NCBI GenBank assembly: GCA_031292625.1
Contig: JARLGU010000011.1
Coordinates: 62,001 to 126,000, forward strand
Length of the DNA stretch: 64,000 bases
DNA from: Capsulimonadaceae bacterium
GTDB lineage: Bacteria; Armatimonadota; Armatimonadia; Armatimonadales; Capsulimonadaceae
Direction of reading: 5' to 3'
Below the pieces are notes generated by a model. The model was not told the DNA's origin. It made no database searches and saw nothing but the letters and a program-made list of their open reading frames with translations. Positions 16,973-25,421 of this stretch are shown here, in pieces; the stretch's first letter is position 1, and the number at the start of each line of letters is the position of its first letter. Both the position numbers and the translations under genes were made by a program.

Positions 16973-19920
16973 TCGTGTCCTCCGAGCGTCAATACGCCAT
17001 AATCCGCCATCTGCTTGTGGCCATTCATCCCGCCGAACAGCCCGACAGCCTTGACGTCGGTTTCCTTGGGATCGTCGCGGTCATTGACGCTGAGTGCGAC
17101 GCCAATCCGGTCGCCGAGCTTTGGCGGCTCGGTCTTCCCGAGCATCGGCCACGGAATCGCCGCCTCGTACATCGTGTGGGATCCTCGTCGCACGACCGCC
17201 AGCGGAATGTCGGAAAGCGACGCCTGCGCCACTTTGAATCTATCGATATCGTAGCTGCCGGTCCGGAACACTTCCGGTCCGTTCGTCGTGAGCGCCATCG
17301 TAAACTCAGACCAGCGGTGCTGCGCGGCCTTGTCGGCGACGTCGTTGCCGGTGACGACCTGATTCTTGCCGGAGTCGACATCGATCCCGATCTGCAAGCA
17401 ATCGCCGTTCCACGTATCGAATCCGGTCTTTTGTTGACAAAAGACATCGTCAGTCGCGTCGACCGCGAGGTAGAGCGCCTTCTCATCCCAAGCATACTTG
17501 ACGACGGCGCTCAAGTCGTCGTCGCCCTTCCAGAACTGCGGCGCGCGCACAAGCGCTTCGCGCCCAGCCAATTTTACACCGGGCAAACTCGCCCAGGGTC
17601 CGAGGTCGCCGTTTATCGCGGGAGCAGACGTAAACCTTGGCGCTACGAGGAAGTCTACCGGAAAGCTCTCCTCGAACTCATAGCCCATCGCGGTGCGCAC
17701 ATGCACGACCGCTTTATAGACCTTCGCGGGCGAGATATCGGCATCGAGCGTGGCAACGCCGAGAGCCTTTGCCTCGCGCGAGCTCAGCGAGAACGGCGTC
17801 GACTGCCGCGTGCCCGGAACGCCCTCGAGGCGCGTCGTGATCGTTCCATCCAGTGGTCGCGCTTGCGCATCCCGCAACGTAACGGCTAGGCTGCACTGAC
17901 TACCGGCAACCACCGGAGCAACCCCCAAAACCTCAACCGGCGGAACGATCTCGATCTGTGTCCCGTCGCCCGCGAGGGTCCTACCGGCTTTGTCCTTGAG
18001 GATCAAGGTTGCGGAGTAGCCACCTACTTCGGCATCAGGCGCGAGCGTCGTCCCGAAGGACACATTGAGTTTACCGCCCTTTGCCAGTTTCACGGTTTTG
18101 ACAATCGGCGCGTCGCTCAGCCGCTTATCCAGCGCAAGCGTCAGCGTGCCGTCAATCGCCGCGGCCGCCGCCGATAGCTGTGCATCGATAGCCAGAGGCG
18201 TCCCGGGAAAGCCTTCGAGTCGATGAGAGGCAGCGCGCAGGGGTTTGACTGCCTTTGCGCCCCAGACGGCCGTCGAAACGCCCTTGATGTAGACCGGATC
18301 CGGCGTCAGCGTGATTTTGAGCGCCCCGCCCGGCGAGGGCATTTCGGTCGCGTTGCCCATCCAATCGTATACAGTAACCTTGTCCGTGCCGACGGGAATG
18401 GTCACTTCACGCGGTTTGTCTCCAAAGTCCCACGCCGCAACGACGACATCGCCGTCGTGATCGTACGCATATCCGAGGGTCGTCGGCGCAAGCCAGTCGA
18501 TGCGCTCGGTCGGCCGATGGCCCTCAAGAAGCGATGTCATGGCCGCATACGCGGCGGCGACGGGCTTCGGGCCGATCTTGTCCGTGCCGAAGTCGCAGCC
18601 GGGATGAAGGTTGTAATAGAAGCCGTATCCGGGCTCGCCCGAATAGTCGGCGATGTAGAATGCGTAGTTAACCCGGAAACCCTCGCCCAGCAGGATCAGG
18701 TTCTCGCGGACCAGTCCTTCAGCCTGCGGAAGTTCGTCGGCCGGGTCCTCCTTGGTGGCGTGCCCCTGCTCCGTGCCGTAGATCGGCAACTCGTGTCCGA
18801 GATGCTTGCGCATAACATCCTTCAAATCCTGGATCGCCTTCAGCAGTCCGTTGCGCTCGGGCGGCAGCTTGAAATAGGGATGAATCGAAAGGCCGTCGAG
18901 GTTTTTCCCGAGCCCCGCGGCAAAGAGGCGATCCGTCCAAGCGGGATCGTCGCCGCCGATTCCGCCATCGGTTGGACCGAGCACTTTGGCGGTCGGATCG
19001 GCCTTGTGGATTGCCGGATACGCCAACTCGTAAATGCGGGCCAGCTCCTTATCGGTGCCCTTATAGCCCCACGGATACACGGGCTCCCACGTCACCTGAA
19101 TGGGATGGTCCTTGTATTTCGGATAGTTGATCGCAACGGCCTTCGCGGCCGCCTCACAAAACGCCTGGTAGTCGCGTTCCGCCGATGGCAAGATCGGCGC
19201 CTGATTCGCGCGCATCGCTGGATCGGTCGCCCAATCGGGAGCGCCGTTGAAACCAGGAATGACATAGGTTGCGTAGGGTTTGCCATCATAGGTCAGGTCT
19301 TCGACGGCGCTGCTCTTCGACGGATAAGTCTGCCCCTTCGCCCGGGCCGCTGCGAAATCCCGCGCGAACTGACCGGGGCCCTTCTTTTCCAGGTTTCCCC
19401 AACCGTACCCGCCAAGCACCCAACGGACGCCGAGATACGGGATGATGTTCACGGAGCTGTTGAAACCGCCCTGCATGCCAAAGAACGAATTCGTCTCTCC
19501 GTAATCGACGCGCTTGGCCGGATCGGGTACGACGGCGTACGTTGTATATCCGGCCCTCCGGGTAAACAGCTTCGCGAGCGTGACGCCATCGGCAAGCGAT
19601 GGAAAGACGCGATAGAAGCCAAGCTTTGCACACGGAGCCGCATATTCGCCGGTCCAGTTTCCATCCGCCGACGCAGTCACCGGGATCGCCGATTTCGCGA
19701 CCACAGCGTCGTGCGCATCCTTGACAACGACGCTCAGCATGGTGGTCGACGACGGCGCGAGTCCAGCGGCGTTGAAAGTGACCGAGACCTTCTCTCCGAT
19801 CGCAAACGTGCTCATATTCGGCCGCGACGTTTCGGCGGTCAGAGTCGCCGCGTGAAGCGGTACCAGAGCCGTTACTGCGAGAGCGAAGGCAAAAAGGGGA
19901 ACGAGACAACGGAACTGCAT
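16969..19920 (-). CDS. Secreted TIM-barrel glycosidase-like protein with C-terminal CBM9-like domain
   Basis: 983 residues with a signal peptide (about 1-24). A beta-sandwich (about 25-120) is followed by a TIM barrel (about 130-480) of clan GH-A style: E279 in VTWEPVYPW and E384 in IYGTEQGHA are placed as acid/base and nucleophile. Two further beta-sandwich regions (about 510-760) follow. The last 215 residues (APAINGDLGPWASLPG, AWDEKALYLAVDATDD) match carbohydrate-binding family 9-type domains. The precise GH family is not clear; GH39-like or an unclassified family fit best. It follows the DUF1559 gene after an 89-bp gap that holds a strong hairpin, and overlaps the propeller gene. The ATG is preceded by GGAG at about 12 nt. 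Confidence 0.8.
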   Translation of the reverse strand: MQFRCLVPLFAFALAVTALVPLHAATLTAETSRPNMSTFAIGEKVSVTFNAAGLAPSSTTMLSVVVKDAHDAVVAKSAIPVTASADGNWTGEYAAPCAKLGFYRVFPSLADGVTLAKLFTRRAGYTTYAVVPDPAKRVDYGETNSFFGMQGGFNSSVNIIPYLGVRWVLGGYGWGNLEKKGPGQFARDFAAARAKGQTYPSKSSAVEDLTYDGKPYATYVIPGFNGAPDWATDPAMRANQAPILPSAERDYQAFCEAAAKAVAINYPKYKDHPIQVTWEPVYPWGYKGTDKELARIYELAYPAIHKADPTAKVLGPTDGGIGGDDPAWTDRLFAAGLGKNLDGLSIHPYFKLPPERNGLLKAIQDLKDVMRKHLGHELPIYGTEQGHATKEDPADELPQAEGLVRENLILLGEGFRVNYAFYIADYSGEPGYGFYYNLHPGCDFGTDKIGPKPVAAAYAAMTSLLEGHRPTERIDWLAPTTLGYAYDHDGDVVVAAWDFGDKPREVTIPVGTDKVTVYDWMGNATEMPSPGGALKITLTPDPVYIKGVSTAVWGAKAVKPLRAASHRLEGFPGTPLAIDAQLSAAAAAIDGTLTLALDKRLSDAPIVKTVKLAKGGKLNVSFGTTLAPDAEVGGYSATLILKDKAGRTLAGDGTQIEIVPPVEVLGVAPVVAGSQCSLAVTLRDAQARPLDGTITTRLEGVPGTRQSTPFSLSSREAKALGVATLDADISPAKVYKAVVHVRTAMGYEFEESFPVDFLVAPRFTSAPAINGDLGPWASLPGVKLAGREALVRAPQFWKGDDDLSAVVKYAWDEKALYLAVDATDDVFCQQKTGFDTWNGDCLQIGIDVDSGKNQVVTGNDVADKAAQHRWSEFTMALTTNGPEVFRTGSYDIDRFKVAQASLSDIPLAVVRRGSHTMYEAAIPWPMLGKTEPPKLGDRIGVALSVNDRDDPKETDVKAVGLFGGMNGHKQMADYGVLTLGGHE

Positions 19921-19961
19921 AACGAAAATCTCCTGATCCAGGCAATTCGAGACAGAATACA

Positions 19962-19994
19962 GGCGGGATGCGCCAGAACAAAGCGCTTCCCGCC
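19962..19994 (-). terminator. Intra-operon hairpin after DUF1559 copy 2
   Basis: The arms GGCGGG (19962-19967) and CCCGCC (19989-19994) enclose a second stem, GCGC/GCGC, with a loop of 9 nt. On the minus transcript it lies 16 bp beyond the DUF1559 stop and upstream of the GH gene. It lacks a T run, so partial termination or 3' end stabilisation of the pseudopilin message is likelier than a full stop. Confidence 0.55.
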
Positions 19995-20009
19995 CTGAAA
20001 TCGATCAAA

Positions 20010-20906
20010 CTATATTGGGCTAAATGTCGCAGTGCAATGCCCGTTGGGACACGTGGCATCCGTGTGACACGCCGTGCCAGACGCGAGGATCTCAGCTCCA
20101 TAGAAATTTTGAGCGGCTTGATTCGCGACCTGGGGCCAAGGCAGACCACCGGCCGACACCTGGGTTCCCATCAACCATTTCACGTGACCGTCGCAGAGCA
20201 AGTAATTTGAGCCGCCGCTATGCCTGCCCGTCATGTTATAGAAGCCAGGCGTCCCTGCGGTCGAGGCGTTCTGAAGCTGAATATTTGTGACGAGATCGGT
20301 CTCGGGACCTAGCAGGCCGGAGTCACTGAATACGCCGGTTGCAAAGGCCGAAAAGGTGTAAACCGAACCAACCTTCTGTGTATCGCCATTGCCGGCTCCG
20401 CTCGTAAACGGAAAACTGAGCTTACCAACACTCTCATTCACAATGTTGATGTTCTGATTCTGGTACCCCTGCGTCTCAAAAACCATGACTGTAGCATCGG
20501 GCTCTGTTAGCTTCGTCGAGTTGCAACCTATGCCATCTTGCCAGATGTTTCCGCTTGTCGCTATTGGCGTAACGATGTTGATGTTATAGGCGTACGATAT
20601 ATTGCCGACAGCGCCATTCGGATCGGTAGGACAAAGAAAGACGTTCACCGTCTTCGTGTACGGGTAGATCATCCCTGCCCATCCTCTGCCGTAAACGTCC
20701 CCATTCGCCCCAGATGGGTACATTTCATCGTAATCCTGGACATACTGCAGGAAAGCGATTCCCATTTGCTTTTCATTGCTCGCGCAGCTCGCCTGCCGAG
20801 CCTTCTCCCGCGCGGTTGCAAAAACCGGAAACAAAATAGCCGCCAAAATTGCAATTATTGCAATCACAACGAGAAGCTCAATCAAAGTGAAAGCTTTGCG
20901 ATGCAT
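20010..20906 (-). CDS. DUF1559 prepilin-like protein (copy 2)
   Basis: 298 residues. MHRKA precedes [18 protein letters not shown] (prepilin peptidase site, Ala at -1, Glu at +5), followed by [15 protein letters not shown]. Near the C-terminus [18 protein letters not shown] contains H-x9-DG. GGAGG lies 8 nt before the ATG at 20906. The LacI gene ends 41 bp upstream and a secreted GH-like protein follows, so the operon pairs regulator, pseudopilin and glycosidase. The N-terminal 40 residues are almost identical to copies 1 and 3, while the codons differ at many positions. That indicates protein-level constraint rather than a fresh duplication. DUF1559 function is unknown. Confidence 0.93.
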   Translation of the reverse strand: MHRKAFTLIELLVVIAIIAILAAILFPVFATAREKARQASCASNEKQMGIAFLQYVQDYDEMYPSGANGDVYGRGWAGMIYPYTKTVNVFLCPTDPNGAVGNISYAYNINIVTPIATSGNIWQDGIGCNSTKLTEPDATVMVFETQGYQNQNINIVNESVGKLSFPFTSGAGNGDTQKVGSVYTFSAFATGVFSDSGLLGPETDLVTNIQLQNASTAGTPGFYNMTGRHSGGSNYLLCDGHVKWLMGTQVSAGGLPWPQVANQAAQNFYGAEILASGTACHTDATCPNGHCTATFSPI

Positions 20907-20947
20907 AACGATTGCCTCCTAACGAAATCACGCGCCCAATTGCGCTC

Positions 20948-22015
20948 CTAAGAAACGGGTCGCGGCGGCGCGGTGCTCGACCTGACGACCAACTCTGTCT
21001 CGATCTCCACTTTGCGCAATGGCCGGTCCGGATTCTTCAAACGAGCCAGAACGCACTCGGCGGCAACCCGTCCGATTTCCTCCGGACGTTGGCCGACTGA
21101 CGTTAGCTTGGCAAATCGCGACAGGTAGAGATTGCCGTAGCCAACAAGCGAAACATCTTCCGGAACGCGGAAGCGGGTTCCGGCATAATTCATCAAGAAG
21201 TACTCAAACGTGTAGTCGTTGTATGTGACAAATGCAGTTGGAGGCTCTGGTCCATCGAGCAATCTGGCCATTTCGGCCGATTTTTCGATGTCGTTCATCC
21301 GCCGATCACTGCCCACCTGAACATTGTAGTCAATACCCAGGCGCTCGATCGCCAGATCGTAGCCACTGATGCGGTCAGGCACGAGGTCCGGTTGCCAATT
21401 ATCGGATACGAGAGCAATCCGCCTATGCCCTAAGTCGTATAAATGCTTCATCGCCTTGTACATGCCGTCAATATCGTCGCTGCCCACCGAGTCGATCATT
21501 GACGCGAAGCGCGTGCTGTCGATCATGACGCCGGGTACTCCCTCGTCGCGCATCCCGCTAAGCCACTCGGGCACGATATACGTCGAATATTCGTGGGCGA
21601 AGCAAATCACCGCGTCGACGCGATGTTCTAACAAGAACTGAACCATCAAGGCTTCGCGCGCCGATCCGGACGCCGCCTGAACATAGAGGAGTTGGTAGCC
21701 CTGCTCGTCAAGGCGCTCCTGACACGTGCGCAGTATGACGCCGTGAAAATCGTCGTCGAGGCTCGAGAGCACCATGCCGACGGTCATCGTTTTGCCGTGC
21801 GCCAGACTGCGTGCTAGCGTATTGCGCCGGTAGCCGAGTTGTTCGACCGCAGCTAGCACACGCTTCGTCGTCGCATCCGAAATGCGCGGAGTGGTGCTCC
21901 CGTTAAGCACGAACGACACGGTGGTCTGCGAAACTCCAGCGACACGCGCCACGTCAAACACGTTTGGCTTGCGCTTTTTCCTTTTCTCAACTTCCACGCC
22001 AGTATCGACCGCCAT
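20948..22015 (-). CDS. LacI-family transcriptional regulator
   Basis: 355 residues. The HTH is NVFDVARVAGVSQTTVSFVLNG, with the hinge-helix segment RNTLARSLAHGKT. The effector domain runs from about residue 75, with the family phrases MTVGMVLSSLDDDFHG, HRRIALVSDN and DVSLVGYGN. It should bind a sugar and leave its operator. GAGGAGCGACAG precedes the ATG. Its promoter carries an operator-like sequence over the -10 box, and a second copy stands before the divergent GH29-like gene, so autorepression and control of both transcription units are likely. It is followed by DUF1559, GH-like and propeller genes. Confidence 0.93.
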   Translation of the reverse strand: MAVDTGVEVEKRKKRKPNVFDVARVAGVSQTTVSFVLNGSTTPRISDATTKRVLAAVEQLGYRRNTLARSLAHGKTMTVGMVLSSLDDDFHGVILRTCQERLDEQGYQLLYVQAASGSAREALMVQFLLEHRVDAVICFAHEYSTYIVPEWLSGMRDEGVPGVMIDSTRFASMIDSVGSDDIDGMYKAMKHLYDLGHRRIALVSDNWQPDLVPDRISGYDLAIERLGIDYNVQVGSDRRMNDIEKSAEMARLLDGPEPPTAFVTYNDYTFEYFLMNYAGTRFRVPEDVSLVGYGNLYLSRFAKLTSVGQRPEEIGRVAAECVLARLKNPDRPLRKVEIETELVVRSSTAPPRPVS

Positions 22016-22068
22016 CTCTGTCGCTCCTCTAAACCGGCTGCTACAAGACCACCAGGTTTAACGCATTA

Positions 22069-22085
22069 CTAATACCCATTAATAA
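22069..22085. promoter_or_regulatory. Predicted LacI operator, site 1
   Basis: CTAATACCCATTAATAA agrees at 14 of 17 positions with site 2 at 22171. It is part of a dyad, ATTACTAAT-ACCC-ATTAATAAT (22065-22086). It overlaps the -10 box of the regulator's own promoter, as expected for autorepression. Confidence 0.6.
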
Positions 22086-22110
22086 TATCACCTTGCTTAC
22101 CGGGTGTCAA
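22082..22110 (-). promoter_or_regulatory. Predicted promoter of the LacI-DUF1559-GH operon
   Basis: Minus-strand TTGACA (22110-22105), a 17-bp spacer and TATTAT (22087-22082) match the housekeeping consensus at 11 of 12 positions. The operator at 22069-22085 covers the -10 end and the predicted start of transcription. Confidence 0.7.
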
Positions 22111-22170
22111 TAGTCTCGACATAACATTTTTACGGGCTTTTCCCGCTTGCGAAGGGCGATTGCGCAGCGA

Positions 22171-22187
22171 CTAATAGGCATTACTAA
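22171..22187. promoter_or_regulatory. Predicted LacI operator, site 2
   Basis: CTAATAGGCATTACTAA repeats site 1 with three changes, 102 bp away, about ten helical turns. It precedes the GH29-like gene on the plus strand. The spacing would allow a loop between both sites. Confidence 0.55.
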
Positions 22188-22284
22188 ACTGACATGGTAC
22201 ACTAACAGTGAAGCCGGCGAACAGCCCGGCGAACGATTTTCTACAGCAAGACAGTCTCGAACGAAGACTGCATGGAGGCTTGTT

Positions 22285-23283
22285 ATGACATCCGTTTGGA
22301 AGCGAGCAAACACGGACTGGCTGCACGAAGCCAAGTGGGGCACGATGACGCACTTCCTGGCCGACGCTGCCAGCAGCGCAACGCCAGTAGAATTGTCCGT
22401 CGATGATTGGAACCGCCGAGTCGACTCGGTCGATGTCGATCGGCTCGCCGATCAAATCGCGGGGACCGGCTCTGCCTACCACATCTTCACGACCGGGCAG
22501 AATTCAGGCTTCTTCTGCGCCCCCAACGACGCCTACGACGATATCGTCGGCAAGCCCAGCCGCCTTTCCCAGCGAGACCTGCTTGGCGAACTTGCTGCGG
22601 CGCTGCGCAGACACGGCGTCCGCACGATCGCCTACATGCCGTCGCACGGCCCCGCCCAGCAGCGTCAGGCCATCGAGGCGCTTGGATTCACGCCGAAATG
22701 GGATATGTCCGCTACGGGAATAAAACCCGGGAGCTATCTTGCCGCGCCGGATGTCGATGCGAGATTGACGAAGGCTTTGCGGAATTGGGAGGCCGTGCTA
22801 AGCGAATGGTCGCTCAAGTGGGGAGACGACGTTTCAGGCTGGTGGTTCGACGGCTGCTATTATGCCGACAAGCTTTATCGTCACGAAGACGCCCCGAACT
22901 TCCGGTCGTTTGCCGAAGCGGCCAAGGCCGGCAATCCCGAATCGGTCGTCGCGTTCAATATGGGCGTCAAGCAGCCGATCATTAGCTCGACGGAATTCGA
23001 GGACTACACGCCGGGGGAGCTAAACGATCTGTGGCTTGGCAATAAGTGGGCGCCGCAACAACGGTTCATCGACGGCGCGCAGCTTCACGCGCTCAACTAC
23101 CTGGGTGCTTGGTGGGGCGAAGGCCCCGTACGCATCGAAAGCGATCTGGCGATCGGCTTCACGCGCCACGTCAACCGCTTTGGCGGCGCAATGACGTGGG
23201 ACATTCCGATCACCAAGGACGGCAATATCGATCCTGAGTTCCTGCCCGAGCTCAGCGCAATCGGCCGGGCAATAGCGAGGTAA
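22285..23283 (+). CDS. GH29-like (alpha-L-fucosidase-like) cytoplasmic protein
   Basis: 332 residues from the ATG at 22285, which has GGAGG 6 nt upstream; the frame continues back to 22147 without support. The opening WKRANTDWLHEAKWGTMTHFL, the later HIFTTGQNSGFFCAPND and the segment DDVSGWWFDGCYY follow the order of GH29 alpha-L-fucosidases, where the Asp of WFDG is the nucleophile. The protein is shorter than typical GH29 enzymes (over 400 aa), lacks a signal peptide and has no C-terminal beta-sandwich. It is therefore a compact relative, or a member of a related uncharacterised family. It is divergent from the LacI gene and probably repressed by it. Confidence 0.75.
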   Translation: MTSVWKRANTDWLHEAKWGTMTHFLADAASSATPVELSVDDWNRRVDSVDVDRLADQIAGTGSAYHIFTTGQNSGFFCAPNDAYDDIVGKPSRLSQRDLLGELAAALRRHGVRTIAYMPSHGPAQQRQAIEALGFTPKWDMSATGIKPGSYLAAPDVDARLTKALRNWEAVLSEWSLKWGDDVSGWWFDGCYYADKLYRHEDAPNFRSFAEAAKAGNPESVVAFNMGVKQPIISSTEFEDYTPGELNDLWLGNKWAPQQRFIDGAQLHALNYLGAWWGEGPVRIESDLAIGFTRHVNRFGGAMTWDIPITKDGNIDPEFLPELSAIGRAIAR

Positions 23284-23329
23284 GGCTTTGCAAGGTCGCG
23301 TCCGTGCACAAAGCCCAGATCAAAGGAGG

Positions 23330-23574
23330 CTCGCGCATAAGATCTCAGCTGCCCTTTAAGACGGCTCCCCGGCCGCCGTGGCCGTTTTTGAGAAAGGGCC
23401 GGCAAAGCGCTTTCACCGCTTCACGAGGTGCGCTGGGATCGGACGCTGGCGGCAAACGCTGTACGCGGGTCGACGCGGCATGGCCAGCCGCCGCCGTTAG
23501 CGAGGCGCGGTCGAAAAAATGCCCCGGCGGCACGAGCCGTCCTGAATCTTGTTGCCGCGCCGCCGAGTCGCTCT
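23330..23574. repeat. MITE-like dispersed repeat, copy B (degenerate ends)
   Basis: From about 23355 to 23450 the sequence follows copy A closely (GGCCGCCGTGGCCGTTTTTGA, TGCGCTGGGATCGGACGCTG). It ends with the shared CACGAGCCGTCCTGAATCTT, while the terminal inverted repeats are worn. The inner inverted pair is ACGGCTCC at 23361 and GAGCCGTCC at 23534. Its right end runs into the stop codon of the convergent SDR gene. It occupies nearly all of the 289-bp gap between that gene and the GH29-like gene. Confidence 0.7.
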
Positions 23575-24325
23575 AATACATGACCTTGCCGGCATCGACA
23601 ACCAGAATCTGCCCGGTAATCGCGGCGGCGCCGGATGAGAGCAAGAACATCACGGCGGGGGTAATGTGCTCGGGCTCGAGCAAGAACTTGAGCGCCTGCA
23701 CTTCGATCAATTCGCGCTTATCCGCCTCGGTGACGTGTTTTTCGAGCTGCTTGCCGGTCATCACCCAACCGGGGCACACCATGTTCGCGCGTATTCCCTC
23801 CGGGCCAATTTCATGCGCAAGCGAGCGGGTAAAGCCGACCAGCCCGCTCTTCGTTGCGTTGTACGTCGTGAACGGCGACAAGCCGAGCATGTAGTTGGTC
23901 GTCCCGATGTTCACGATCGCCTTGCCGGCTCCGGCCCGCAGCAGATCCAGAAAGGCCTTCGTCACCAGGATGGCCGGCCGAAGGTTTGTCCGCCACATCA
24001 TATCGCAGTCTTCTTCCGTCAGCGTATCGAACGCAATCCGGTCGTCGTTGGCGACATTGTTCACCAAATAGTCCACGCGCCCCGCGAGACGCCCCACTTC
24101 ACGCGCAAGATCCTGGATTTGCGCCGCATCGCAGACATCCGTTGCGACAAACCTGGCCCGCTCGCCCAGTTTCTCCTCCGCATGACGCCCGCGTTCGACC
24201 GATCGCCCGCAGAAATAGACGGTGCATCCTGCTTCAATCAACCCCCGGCAGAAATCGAAGCCCAGTCCATCGCTGCCGCCGGTAACAACGGCCACGCGCC
24301 CCTTGAAATCATTGTCGTTCCACAT
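23573..24325 (-). CDS. SDR-family oxidoreductase
   Basis: 250 residues of classical short-chain dehydrogenase layout. The cofactor motif is TGGSDGLG (15-22), followed by NNVAN at 89-93 instead of NNAG, N114, and Y155-x3-K159 (YNATK). The catalytic Ser position seems to be Thr (T142/T143 in NIGTTNYMLG). CPGWVMTG near the C-terminus is a usual family segment. It is the last gene of a GH2-alcohol dehydrogenase-SDR operon, starting 9 bp after the dehydrogenase. A sugar or sugar-acid oxidation step is the best inference. The stop codon at 23573-23575 lies inside the edge of repeat copy B. Confidence 0.92.
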   Translation of the reverse strand: MWNDNDFKGRVAVVTGGSDGLGFDFCRGLIEAGCTVYFCGRSVERGRHAEEKLGERARFVATDVCDAAQIQDLAREVGRLAGRVDYLVNNVANDDRIAFDTLTEEDCDMMWRTNLRPAILVTKAFLDLLRAGAGKAIVNIGTTNYMLGLSPFTTYNATKSGLVGFTRSLAHEIGPEGIRANMVCPGWVMTGKQLEKHVTEADKRELIEVQALKFLLEPEHITPAVMFLLSSGAAAITGQILVVDAGKVMY

Positions 24326-24334
24326 ATTCCGCTC

Positions 24335-25369
24335 CTACGGCAAAATGACGACCTTATTGCGATTCGGCGTCCCCATCACTTCAATCGCCTGCATGATATC
24401 TTTTAGCGCAAACCGATGCGAAATGACCGGTTCGACGTTCACCACGCCGCGCTCCATCAGGCGCAACGCGTGTTGCATCGCCGTTGGCGTCGTGCCGAAG
24501 CTCGAATCCATGCGCGCTTCCAGGAAGTGCATCAGGCCGCCATCGAGCGTAAACGTCTCGTGCGTCGTGATCCCGAACACATTCCAGCGAGTGCCGCGCC
24601 GCAGCAAACTTACCATGGACTCCACCGCGCCGATCGGTCCGGCGCTCTCGACCACCAGGTCCGGCCCCTGCGGCAAGATGTCGTAAACGGCATCCTTCAC
24701 GCTGCTTACCTTGCTCGGATTGATCGTATGCGTGGCTCCTAGACGCCGTGCGGTATCGAGAGCATATTCGCTGACATCCACAGCGACCAGCCGGCCGGCG
24801 CCAGCCGCCTTGGCCACCATCAGGCAGTACATGCCGATGCTGCCGGTGCCGATTACGACCACGTCGTCGGCAACGGACATCTGCGAAAACTGCACGATCC
24901 CCTTCCATGCGCCGCTAAGCGGCTCGGTCTGACAGGCCGCCTCAAAGCTCAGTTCCTTCGGCTTCTTGAACAGCGACGTTACCCCCGTGACCGTGTACTC
25001 CGCAAAGCTTCCAGGCCGGATGTCGGCGGGGCCGTCCCCGCCGGTAGTGTACGAATGCTCGCAGTAGTGAGTCATGCCCATGCGGCATTGAGGACAAATG
25101 CCGCAATAGCCGCTCGGCATGAGCACGACCTCGTCGCCTTCGCTAACCGCTGAAACATTGGGACCGACCCCGGCCACGACACCGGCCGGCTCATGCCCCG
25201 GGATCAAAGGGAACGTAACGTTGCGGCGTATGCCGCGAATGGCCTTATAGTCGGTGGCGCAAAAGCCGCACGCCTTAATGCGAACGAGCGCTTCGCCAGG
25301 GCCGGGCTTCGGTACGGGGACGTCGTCGAGTACGAGTTTGTTGAAATCGGTTAAAACTGCGGCAAGCAT
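24335..25369 (-). CDS. Zinc-dependent alcohol dehydrogenase (MDR family)
   Basis: 344 residues. The catalytic zinc ligands are C37 (GFCATD) and H59-E60 (PGHEPAG). The structural zinc ligands are C89, C92, C95 and C103 (CGICPQC followed by HYC). VVIGTGSIGMYCLMVAKAAG is the NAD(P)-binding turn. The protein belongs to the sorbitol/threonine dehydrogenase branch of medium-chain dehydrogenases. It sits between the GH2 and SDR genes in one operon, suggesting successive oxidation or epimerisation of the sugar released by GH2. The gap to GH2 is 52 bp. Confidence 0.93.
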   Translation of the reverse strand: MLAAVLTDFNKLVLDDVPVPKPGPGEALVRIKACGFCATDYKAIRGIRRNVTFPLIPGHEPAGVVAGVGPNVSAVSEGDEVVLMPSGYCGICPQCRMGMTHYCEHSYTTGGDGPADIRPGSFAEYTVTGVTSLFKKPKELSFEAACQTEPLSGAWKGIVQFSQMSVADDVVVIGTGSIGMYCLMVAKAAGAGRLVAVDVSEYALDTARRLGATHTINPSKVSSVKDAVYDILPQGPDLVVESAGPIGAVESMVSLLRRGTRWNVFGITTHETFTLDGGLMHFLEARMDSSFGTTPTAMQHALRLMERGVVNVEPVISHRFALKDIMQAIEVMGTPNRNKVVILP

Positions 25370-25421
25370 GTAATACTCCTTCGTTGTCGATCAGAATAGA
25401 GTTCCTAACGGTCAACTTCGC

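Noticed and set aside
18223-19998. 591-codon plus-strand frame
   Set aside because: It is the antisense shadow of the 983-aa secreted protein, a common effect of GC-rich codons. It is Arg-rich and has no domain.
22147-22284. 46-codon extension of the GH29-like gene
   Set aside because: It would run through the predicted operator, while GGAGG stands at the correct distance from the ATG at 22285.
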